Source: Paludibacteraceae bacterium (lineage in GTDB: Bacteria; Bacteroidota; Bacteroidia; Bacteroidales; Paludibacteraceae). Taken from it: 5,949 nucleotides of DNA. The position numbers and the translations under genes were made by a program. The stretch covers positions 1 to 5,949 of the forward strand of contig CANFFA010000170.1 in the NCBI GenBank assembly GCA_947445425.1, read 5' to 3'. Positions 1 through 5,546 of the stretch are shown here, piece by piece (position 1 is the stretch's first letter; the number at the start of each line of letters is the position of its first letter). The notes below the pieces were generated by a model. That model was not told the origin of the DNA and made no database searches. It saw only the letters and a list, made by a program, of their open reading frames with translations.

Positions 1-38
1 AACTACGTCAAACACTAGCTGTTTATTTGTAACACACA

Positions 39-1430
39 ATGAAGAACAAGTATATTGATCTAATCGAACAAAGTTTTGAGTTTCCAAACGATGAGTTTAC
101 CATTGAGGAAAATGAATTGGAATGGTTTGATGTTCCGTTAATGGACATCATCAAACAATATGGAACGCCTTTGCGCATATCCTACTTGCCAAAAATCGCC
201 CAAAATATCCAGAGAGCTCGACGTATGTTCAACGTAGCAATGGCAAAAGTTGATTACAAAGGTGAATATAACTATTGTTATTGCACAAAGAGTTCACATT
301 TTTCATTTGTAATGGAAGAGGTATTGAAGCATGGAGTCCACTTGGAAACCTCTTCTGCATTTGACATTAACATCATGGAGGCGCTTTATGAACAAGGTCA
401 CTTGAAAGCTGATTCTTATGTGGTATGCAATGGTTTTAAGCGCCCACAATATGTTGAAAACATTCAACATTTAATACGTCAAGGCTTTACCAATGTTATT
501 CCAATCTTGGACAACAAATTCGAATTAGATTTGTTGTTGAAAGACTTTACAAACCCACTCAAAGTAGGGATACGTATTGCAGCTGAAGAAGAGCCTAAGT
601 TTGACTTTTATACTTCTCGTCTTGGGGTAAGGTACAATGATATTATACCTTATTATATGAAACACATTGCCAACAATCCGCAAGTGGAATTGAAAATGTT
701 ACATTTCTTTATCAATACAGGTGTAAAGGATACAGCTTACTATTGGAATGAATTAAACAAAGCGGTCAACTTATATTGTGAACTGAAGAAGAAATGTCCT
801 CAATTAGACAGTTTGAATATTGGAGGTGGTTTTCCAATTCAAACGCACTTGGACATGGTATATGATTATGAATATATGGCTGAGGAGATTGTTTCACAAA
901 TTAAAACCATCTGCGAACAAAACCATGTTCCTGAACCACATATATTTACAGAGTTTGGATCTTATACAGTAGGCGAAAGTGGTGCGATGCTCTATTCAAT
1001 TGTAAATCAGAAAAAACAAAATGATCGTGAGCTTTGGAACATGATTGACAGTTCGTTTATGACCACGCTTCCGGACACTTGGGCAATCAATCAGCGCTAT
1101 GTTTTTCTAGCCATAAACAACTGGAATTCTGAGTATGAAAGGGTGAATCTTGGTGGACTAACCTGTGATAGCGAAGATTTTTACAATGCTGAGATACATT
1201 CCAATGCCGTTTTCTTACCCAAGATGCACGAGGACCGAGAACAATACATTGGCTTTTTCCACACAGGTGCCTATCAGGAATCTTTGAGTGGATTTGGTGG
1301 TATTCAACACTGTTTAATTCCGGCTCCGAAGCTTGTAATCATTGATAAAGATGAAGATGGTGAGTATTTCACAAAGCTTTTTGCGAAGGAACAGAGTTAT
1401 AAATCGATGTTGAAGATATTGGGATATTAA
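39..1430 (+). CDS. speA: Arginine decarboxylase-like PLP enzyme (fold III, short Bacteroidota type)
   Basis: Predicted cytoplasmic PLP-dependent decarboxylase of the alanine racemase-fold / ornithine-DAP-arginine decarboxylase 2 family, 463 residues. The likely reaction is arginine to agmatine plus CO2, the first step of agmatine-based polyamine synthesis. An N-terminal barrel carries YCTK (81-84) with K84 as the presumed PLP lysine, ETSSAFD (103-109), H222 in LHFF, and the phosphate-binding IGGGFP (261-266). E305 lies in TEFGS. The C-terminal beta domain holds TCDSED (375-380), with C376-D377 matching the active-site Cys-Asp of ornithine decarboxylases, and GAYQ (410-413), whose Y412 matches the PLP-contacting tyrosine. 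No key residue is missing. The ATG has no Shine-Dalgarno; it follows an ACACACA tract. The gene stands alone on its strand here, with a terminator 66 bases after the stop and no agmatinase gene downstream. The fold is near certain. Arginine as substrate is inferred from resemblance to short Bacteroidota proteins so annotated; diaminopimelate or another basic amino acid is not excluded. Confidence 0.85.
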   Translation: MKNKYIDLIEQSFEFPNDEFTIEENELEWFDVPLMDIIKQYGTPLRISYLPKIAQNIQRARRMFNVAMAKVDYKGEYNYCYCTKSSHFSFVMEEVLKHGVHLETSSAFDINIMEALYEQGHLKADSYVVCNGFKRPQYVENIQHLIRQGFTNVIPILDNKFELDLLLKDFTNPLKVGIRIAAEEEPKFDFYTSRLGVRYNDIIPYYMKHIANNPQVELKMLHFFINTGVKDTAYYWNELNKAVNLYCELKKKCPQLDSLNIGGGFPIQTHLDMVYDYEYMAEEIVSQIKTICEQNHVPEPHIFTEFGSYTVGESGAMLYSIVNQKKQNDRELWNMIDSSFMTTLPDTWAINQRYVFLAINNWNSEYERVNLGGLTCDSEDFYNAEIHSNAVFLPKMHEDREQYIGFFHTGAYQESLSGFGGIQHCLIPAPKLVIIDKDEDGEYFTKLFAKEQSYKSMLKILGY

Positions 1431-1496
1431 ATTTAGGCATCTAAAAAATAGCATTGAAACTCGGTTTTTCAAAGACCTATAAACCTTTATAAAATC

Positions 1497-1537
1497 AAAA
1501 AAAAGCCTTGTAGAACAAAATTCTACAGGGCTTTTTT
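1497..1537 (+). terminator. Intrinsic terminator of the decarboxylase gene
   Basis: A hairpin pairs 1505-1515 with 1521-1531 around a CAAAA loop. The stem holds GCC/GGC at its base and one U-G pair (1508 with 1528). It is extended by A1499-1504 pairing with the T-run 1532-1537. The run of six T on the plus strand follows the stem directly, as in a Rho-independent terminator. The A-run on the other side could give some termination of minus-strand transcripts, but there the wobble becomes an A-C mismatch, so the plus orientation is favoured. Confidence 0.88.
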
Positions 1538-1580
1538 ATATTATAGTTTCATCGGGATAATTTTTCGTTTATAAAAGTTT

Positions 1581-1646
1581 ACCACTTAGGCACTCAATAC
1601 ACAGAGTTTCACTAAGAAAAATAAAAAAAAAGAAAAGAACACAAAG
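1581..1646. repeat. Degenerate CAC-type intergenic repeat
   Basis: CAC-starting units begin at 1583, 1591, 1600 and 1610 (CACTTAGG, CACTCAATA, CACAGAGTTT, CACTAAGAAA). A purine-rich A tract and a last CACAAAG at 1640-1646 follow. The wording resembles the ACCACTAAGGCACTAAG-like intergenic repeats I recall from many Bacteroidota and other genomes, often with an inverted partner arm; that partner is not present here. This looks like a decayed, single-armed copy. The repeat spacing is seen directly; family membership is recalled and not checked. Confidence 0.45.
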
Positions 1647-1647
1647 T

Positions 1648-1667
1648 TAAAAACACAAGTGTTTTTA
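1648..1667. repeat. Short AT-rich palindrome
   Basis: TAAAAACAC at 1648-1656 is the exact inverted complement of GTGTTTTTA at 1659-1667, with only AA between them. As RNA it could form an 8-bp A-U-rich hairpin with a CAAG loop, and it ends in T on both strands. It lies between the two better terminators of a convergent gene pair. It may be a weak auxiliary terminator, a protein-binding palindrome, or chance in AT-rich DNA. Confidence 0.35.
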
Positions 1668-1765
1668 CAGCAATTAACAAACATCACGCAACAACAAGCA
1701 ATTTAAAATAAGATACTTACGAGCCCCTCTAGATTTTATTTGGCAAAACATGACTAATTCACATT
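1668..1765. other. Intergenic remainder without recognisable content
   Basis: This AT-rich stretch lies between the palindrome and the htpG terminator. I found no coding potential, RNA gene, hairpin or promoter in it. It belongs to the 391-base non-coding gap between the convergent decarboxylase and htpG genes; the rest of that gap is covered by the two terminators and the repeat elements. Confidence 0.5.
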
Positions 1766-1799
1766 AAAAAAGGGACTGAACACTACGGCTCAATCCCTT
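1766..1799 (-). terminator. Intrinsic terminator of htpG
   Basis: Read on the minus strand, 1799-1790 pairs with 1779-1770 around a ten-base loop. The stem is ten pairs with a GGG/CCC block and one G-U wobble (positions 1776 and 1793). It runs into a U-run made by the A tract 1766-1771. It starts 23 bases after the htpG stop. On the plus strand the wobble becomes a C-A mismatch, so the hairpin favours minus-strand, that is htpG, transcripts. Confidence 0.82.
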
Positions 1800-1821
1800 G
1801 ATTTTATTCACACATGATGTA

Positions 1822-3882
1822 TTACATCAATTCTACACTTCGCTTCACGAATTTAGCCAATGCTTCGCCTTTCAACATATTGCTTGCCAATAAAGCCAAG
1901 TCGAGCAATTGACGAACTTGTTTGTTTTCAGCAGCAAAAGCTTTGAAAATTGCTTTTTTATCAGCTGTCAAGCCATCAATTTTCTTTTGAAGATCTTCTA
2001 GTTCTGCTTTTTCTGCAGATGGAATTTCTTCGTCTTTTTTGTCTTTGTGACTATCTTTCAACTTATTAATCTTAGCCTCCACTTCAATAAGTTCGGTAGC
2101 GATTGGAGCCACACTTGCTGAACAAGCCGCTTCTTCGTCTGCCAACAATTTACCTACCAATGGATGGGCTGCATTTACTACGATATTATAGCTATCTGGC
2201 ATTTCACCGTAGAAATTCATCATACCGCCACCACCTTGTAAAGCTGACATGTCTTTCATACGACGCATAAACTCGTTTTGCGTGATGAAAATCGGGGTGG
2301 TTGTTGGAGCCAATTGCTCGAAAGTGATAATAAAGTTTGTTTTTCCTATCGTTGGCAATTGTGATTCAAACACACTAATCAAAGCATTGCGCTCGTCAGT
2401 AGTGAAAGACACTTGGGCTACTTCGTCTTTTTGTATGATTTTTTCAATCACGTCACTATCAACACGTACAAAACGAGTTTTCTCGAATTTTTGTTCCAAT
2501 TGACTTACTACGTGTACATCTAATTGACCGTCCATTGACAATACATCATAGCCTTTGTCTTTGGCATTTTGAATGTAGCTGTATTGTTCGTCTGCATTAT
2601 TGGTATACAGATAAATAACTTCGTCGTTTTTGTCTTTTTGATTTTCACCTACCAAAGTTTTGTACTCTTCGAAAGTGAAGTATTTGCCATCCACATTTTT
2701 CAACAAAGCAATTTTCTCACCGCGCTCATAGAATTTCTCATCGCTCAACATACCATATTGGATGAAGAGTTTCAGGTGATCCCACTTCGCTTCGAATTGC
2801 AAACGATCAGCTTTGAAAATTTCAGTTAATCTATCGGCTACTTTTTTAGTAATGTGGCTGGAGATTTTCTTTACGTTGCCATCACTTTGCAAATAACTAC
2901 GTGATACGTTCAATGGAATGTCTGGAGAGTCAATTACTCCGTGCAACAATGTAAGGTATTCAGGAACAATATTTTCAACGTGGTCAGTAACATAAACTTG
3001 ATTACAATACAACTGAATTTTATTGCGTTGCATTTCGATATTATTCTTAATTTTAGGGAAATAAAGAATACCGGTCAAGTTGAAAGGATAGTCCACATTC
3101 AAGTGAATGTGGAAAAGTGGATCTTCACCCATTGGTTGTAATTCGTGATAGAAAGCTGTATAATCTTCGTCTTTCAAATCAGCTGGCTTACGGGTCCAAG
3201 CAGGATTGGTATTGTTGATGATGTTATCATTTTCAGTATCAACATTCTTTCCATCTTTCCACTCTTTTTTCTTTCCAAAAGCAATTTCGATAGGAAGGAA
3301 TTTACAATACTTGGTCAACAGACCTTGTATTTTTGATTCTTCCAAAAAGTCTTGGTTTTCATCATCAATGTGCAAAACGATATCCGTTCCACGATCGGCT
3401 TTGATGGTTTCTTCAAGATCAAATTCAGGACTACCATCACATGACCAGTGTTGAGCAGTAGTATTTTCTTTGTGAGATTGAGTAAAAATCTCCACTTGTT
3501 TAGAAACCATAAAAGAAGAGTAGAAACCTAAGCCAAAATGTCCGATAATAGCTTGAGCGTCGTTCTTGTATTTTTCCAAAAACTCCTCTGCACCCGAAAA
3601 TGCAATTTGATTGATATACTTATTAATTTCTTCACCGGTCATACCAATACCCCTATCAGAGATGGTCAATGTACCCGCTTCTTTGTCGATAGTAACACGC
3701 ACGGTTAAATCGCCCAACTCTCCATTGAACTCACCAACCGAACCCAAAGTTTTAAGTTTTTGGGTAGCATCCACAGCATTAGAGACCAGTTCGCGAAGAA
3801 AAATTTCGTGATCGCTGTACAAAAACTTCTTAATAACGGGGAAGATATTATCACTTGTAACCCCAATGTTTCCTTTTGCCAT
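1822..3882 (-). CDS. htpG: Molecular chaperone HtpG (bacterial Hsp90)
   Basis: Cytosolic ATP-dependent homodimeric chaperone that helps fold and remodel client proteins under heat and other stress; 686 residues. The N-terminal GHKL ATPase domain has ELVSNAVDA (31-39) with catalytic E31 and Mg-binding N35, DRGIGM (76-81), and GHFGLGFYS (114-122) in the ATP lid. The middle domain has PLNVSRSYLQ (323-332), where R328 is the conserved arginine that contacts ATP gamma-phosphate. The C-terminal dimerisation domain includes MRRMKDM (539-545) and a charged, probably helical insertion at about 596-640, typical of Bacteroidales homologues. All catalytic residues are present and the length is normal for that group. 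I chose the ATG at 3882 because MAKGNIGV matches the family's first residues; an in-frame TTG at 3900 would only add MTFLKI. A sigma-54-like promoter lies about 95 bases upstream and a terminator follows the stop, so it is probably transcribed alone. Confidence 0.97.
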   Translation of the reverse strand: MAKGNIGVTSDNIFPVIKKFLYSDHEIFLRELVSNAVDATQKLKTLGSVGEFNGELGDLTVRVTIDKEAGTLTISDRGIGMTGEEINKYINQIAFSGAEEFLEKYKNDAQAIIGHFGLGFYSSFMVSKQVEIFTQSHKENTTAQHWSCDGSPEFDLEETIKADRGTDIVLHIDDENQDFLEESKIQGLLTKYCKFLPIEIAFGKKKEWKDGKNVDTENDNIINNTNPAWTRKPADLKDEDYTAFYHELQPMGEDPLFHIHLNVDYPFNLTGILYFPKIKNNIEMQRNKIQLYCNQVYVTDHVENIVPEYLTLLHGVIDSPDIPLNVSRSYLQSDGNVKKISSHITKKVADRLTEIFKADRLQFEAKWDHLKLFIQYGMLSDEKFYERGEKIALLKNVDGKYFTFEEYKTLVGENQKDKNDEVIYLYTNNADEQYSYIQNAKDKGYDVLSMDGQLDVHVVSQLEQKFEKTRFVRVDSDVIEKIIQKDEVAQVSFTTDERNALISVFESQLPTIGKTNFIITFEQLAPTTTPIFITQNEFMRRMKDMSALQGGGGMMNFYGEMPDSYNIVVNAAHPLVGKLLADEEAACSASVAPIATELIEVEAKINKLKDSHKDKKDEEIPSAEKAELEDLQKKIDGLTADKKAIFKAFAAENKQVRQLLDLALLASNMLKGEALAKFVKRSVELM

Positions 3883-3933
3883 AATTTTTAAAAAAGTCAA
3901 TAAATTAATTTATACTTAAAATTATTTTAAATA

Positions 3934-3946
3934 CTGCTACATGCAG
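3934..3946 (-). other. Small hairpin in the predicted htpG leader
   Basis: CTGC and GCAG flank a five-base loop, with a possible G-U closing pair, in what would be the roughly 80-base 5' leader of htpG. The stem is too short to call a riboswitch or RNA thermometer. It is noted because htpG is a stress gene with a long AT-rich leader. Confidence 0.2.
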
Positions 3947-3975
3947 CTTGGTATATTTTTCTGGAACAGCTTTAT

Positions 3976-3991
3976 TCAAAAAAAATGCCAA
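3976..3991 (-). promoter_or_regulatory. Sigma-54-like promoter of htpG
   Basis: On the minus strand TTGGCA (3991-3986) is followed by eight T and then GA (3977-3976). The GG at 3989-3988 and the G at 3977 are separated by exactly ten bases, the hallmark -24/-12 spacing of sigma-54 promoters (TGGCA-N6-TTGC). The -24 half matches fully; the -12 half reads TTGA instead of TTGC. Transcription would start near 3965, giving a leader of about 80 bases. No convincing TAnnTTTG box of the usual Bacteroidota housekeeping sigma factor was seen between here and the start codon. The motif is seen; its use is inferred. Confidence 0.55.
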
Positions 3992-4002
3992 GGGGAAGAT
4001 GG

Positions 4003-4015
4003 TGACAAAATGACA
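4003..4015 (-). promoter_or_regulatory. TGACA-N3-TGACA direct repeat upstream of htpG promoter
   Basis: Two identical TGACA pentamers on the plus strand (TGTCA on the minus strand) are separated by AAA, giving an 8-bp period. The site lies 11 bases upstream of the -24 element. Because TGACA and TGTCA differ only in the middle base, it could also be read as an imperfect palindrome for a dimeric regulator. It is a plausible activator or repressor site for htpG, but no protein can be named from the sequence. Confidence 0.42.
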
Positions 4016-4018
4016 GAA

Positions 4019-4058
4019 GAAGATTTGAAGATTTAAAAATTTGAAGATGTAGAAATTA
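4019..4058. repeat. 8-bp degenerate tandem repeat (GAAGATTT)
   Basis: Consecutive 8-base units read GAAGATTT, GAAGATTT, AAAAATTT, GAAGATGT and AGAAATTA. The first two are identical and later units diverge. The period continues the phase of the TGACA repeat at 4003 and 4011. Similar GAAGATTT-rich simple repeats are, from memory, common in intergenic DNA of Bacteroidota. The tract lies in the 269-base gap between the glucosidase and htpG, immediately upstream of the htpG control region. Confidence 0.55.
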
Positions 4059-4151
4059 ACGATGTATACTAAAAACACAAAATTAAATATATGGAGCCTA
4101 CTCAGATAAGTAAACACAACTAGCGCACAGAATCAATAGCAAAGAAATGCA
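4059..4151. other. Glucosidase 3' flank, no clear terminator
   Basis: This AT-rich stretch follows the glucosidase stop codon on the minus strand. I looked for a stem followed by a U-run and found only three-pair stems (for example GAG/CTC near the middle). Read-through from the glucosidase toward htpG therefore cannot be excluded. No gene or promoter is visible. Confidence 0.4.
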
Positions 4152-5489
4152 TTAGACCATTTTAAGAAATTCCTTTATCCACAAGCCACTATCTTTAATG
4201 ATTCGCTTTTGAGTTAAGAAATTGACATGTACAATACCAAAACGAGATTTGAAACCGGCCTTCCATTCGAAGTTATCCATCAAGGTCCATACAAAATACC
4301 CCCCAATATTCATCCCCTCGTTTTTCGCCCGAAGAACCTGTTCTATATAAGTTTGGAGATAGTTTAATCGTCCAGTATCGTGTACACGTCCATCAATAAC
4401 TTTATCATGAAAAGCAGCTCCATTTTCGGTAACGATAATTTTTTTGATAGGGTATTTCTCATATTGTTTTAAAATATGGTAGATGCCTTCAGGATAAACT
4501 TCCCAGCCATTGGCAGTAAGGGGTCGGTTGAGTTTCTTGAAAGGTTTTACAAAGGCTTTGAGATAAGGGACCACAGGATTATTATAGGCTACCAAAGAAT
4601 AGTAGTTTTGCAAACCAATGAAGTCAAAATCAAACTTCATCAATTCCTCATCATAAGGATGGATATATTTTTCAATTCTTTCTAAGAATGGAAAATCTAC
4701 GACTGGATATCCCATTCCCAATATCGGTTCTATATAAAGTCGATTGAACATTACATCCACTCTTTTGGCTGCAGCAATGTGTTTTGGCTGATTTGAAGCA
4801 GGTTTCACATGAGAACATGAGATTGCAGTGCCTATGTTGGCATTCGGAACATTTCGACGAATGATGCGTCCACCTTCTGCTTGACAAAGATTAGCATGGT
4901 GAACAGAAGGAAGAAAATTATTGACGCCAAACTTTCCAGGTGCATAATAACCAAAAAGATAACCAAGGGCCGTGAAACTGAAAGGTTCGTTCATCACAAT
5001 CCAGTTCGTTACCCTATCCCCAAAGCGTTTGGTACAGACATCGACATATTCCTTGAAATAATAAACAATGGAGCGATTGGTCCATCCCCCTTTTTTCTCT
5101 AATGCCAAAGGAAGATCCCAATGATATACGGTCAACCAAGGAGTAATGCCACATTCCAAACAATAATCTATCATTCGATTATAAAAGTCAACACCTGCTT
5201 CATTTACCTCACCCGTACCTTCAGGAAGTATACGGGGCCATGATATTGAAAATCTGAAATGCTTTAAATTCAAGTCTTTGATGATATCAATGTCCTGCTT
5301 ATAACGATTGTAAAAATCACATGCAATCTTGCCATCCGACCCATCTTCAATTCTTTTGCCTTGATGCGAAAATCGATCCCAAATAGACTGTCCTTTTCCA
5401 TCCGCATCATGGGCACCTTCAATTTGATATGATGATACCGCCACTCCCCAATCAAAATCTGGTCCAAAATCCGCCTTTGTATAATTCAT
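4152..5489 (-). CDS. Family GH1 beta-glucosidase, cytoplasmic
   Basis: Retaining beta-glycosidase of 445 residues, the normal length for a single GH1 (beta/alpha)8 barrel. It probably hydrolyses beta-glucosides such as cellobiose, and possibly beta-galactosides or fucosides. The N-terminal GH1 signature spans 12-26 (WGVAVSSYQIEGA) with Q22 in the -1 subsite. H123 lies in YHWDLP. MNEP (166-169) gives acid/base E168, and VTENGAAF (353-360) gives nucleophile E355. W401 and TLMDNFEW (402-409) with E408-W409 contact the sugar. The tail after DNFEW reads GFKSRFGIVHV, and the Ser-Lys-Tyr phosphate-binding set of 6-phospho-beta-glucosidases is absent, so the substrate is likely unphosphorylated. There is no signal peptide or lipobox, so it should act on sugars already imported. 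The ATG is preceded by GACACA without Shine-Dalgarno, and a TAnnTTTG box lies about 26 bases upstream. No transporter, regulator or other glycosidase is adjacent, so the natural substrate cannot be told. Confidence 0.95.
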   Translation of the reverse strand: MNYTKADFGPDFDWGVAVSSYQIEGAHDADGKGQSIWDRFSHQGKRIEDGSDGKIACDFYNRYKQDIDIIKDLNLKHFRFSISWPRILPEGTGEVNEAGVDFYNRMIDYCLECGITPWLTVYHWDLPLALEKKGGWTNRSIVYYFKEYVDVCTKRFGDRVTNWIVMNEPFSFTALGYLFGYYAPGKFGVNNFLPSVHHANLCQAEGGRIIRRNVPNANIGTAISCSHVKPASNQPKHIAAAKRVDVMFNRLYIEPILGMGYPVVDFPFLERIEKYIHPYDEELMKFDFDFIGLQNYYSLVAYNNPVVPYLKAFVKPFKKLNRPLTANGWEVYPEGIYHILKQYEKYPIKKIIVTENGAAFHDKVIDGRVHDTGRLNYLQTYIEQVLRAKNEGMNIGGYFVWTLMDNFEWKAGFKSRFGIVHVNFLTQKRIIKDSGLWIKEFLKMV

Positions 5490-5491
5490 TG

Positions 5492-5516
5492 TGTCAATTA
5501 ATGTATAATAGTGACA
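5492..5516. promoter_or_regulatory. Imperfect dyad between promoter box and glucosidase start
   Basis: TGTCA at 5492-5496 and TGACA at 5512-5516 are inverted repeats. Inside them ATTA (5497-5500) faces TAAT (5506-5509) with a two-base offset. The dyad overlaps the end of the candidate -7 box and the expected transcription start, where a repressor would act. It is short and AT-rich, so chance is possible. Confidence 0.25.
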
Positions 5517-5522
5517 AAACTA
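5515..5522 (-). promoter_or_regulatory. Candidate Bacteroidota -7 box for the glucosidase gene
   Basis: The minus strand reads TAGTTTTG, a full match to TAnnTTTG, the -7 element used by the Bacteroidota primary sigma factor. It would start transcription about 20 bases before the ATG. A TTTG at 5551-5548 is the only visible -33 candidate, but its spacer is 25 bases, longer than the usual 19-21, so the promoter may be weak or activator-dependent. Confidence 0.42.
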
Positions 5523-5546
5523 AAGCTTATCTATTACGCATGCATT

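Noticed and set aside
22..29. TTTATTTG upstream of the decarboxylase as a -7 promoter box
   Set aside because: One of the fixed positions of TAnnTTTG is wrong, it lies only nine bases before the ATG, and the -33 region has no TTG within the window. The real promoter is probably outside.
1474..1494. TATAAA-CC-TTTATA mini-palindrome after the decarboxylase stop
   Set aside because: Six A-T pairs with a two-base centre are expected by chance in such AT-rich DNA, and a far better terminator lies just downstream.
2249..3811. Several plus-strand open frames of 63-86 codons antisense to htpG
   Set aside because: They are shadows of the strongly conserved htpG frame, with no family resemblance or own signals.
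3883..3900. TTG at 3900 as an earlier start for htpG
   Set aside because: The added MTFLKI does not belong to the family, whereas the ATG at 3882 gives the conserved M-x-KGNIGV start.
4003..4058. CRISPR-like array
   Set aside because: The units are only 8 bases, contiguous and degenerate, with no spacers.
3905..4117. A 70-codon minus-strand open frame encoding a very hydrophobic Phe/Ile-rich peptide
   Set aside because: It spans the 8-bp repeat and the htpG promoter region, and its hydrophobicity is what AT-rich DNA gives by chance. No known family or plausible start region was recognised.
4476..5467. Short open frames overlapping the glucosidase on both strands
   Set aside because: All lie inside the well-supported GH1 gene and show no domain of their own.
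4152..5489. 6-phospho-beta-glucosidase as the function
   Set aside because: The region after the nucleophile has the DNFEW/GFKSRFG pattern of enzymes for unphosphorylated sugars and lacks the Ser-Lys-Tyr phosphate-binding set, and no PTS gene is nearby.
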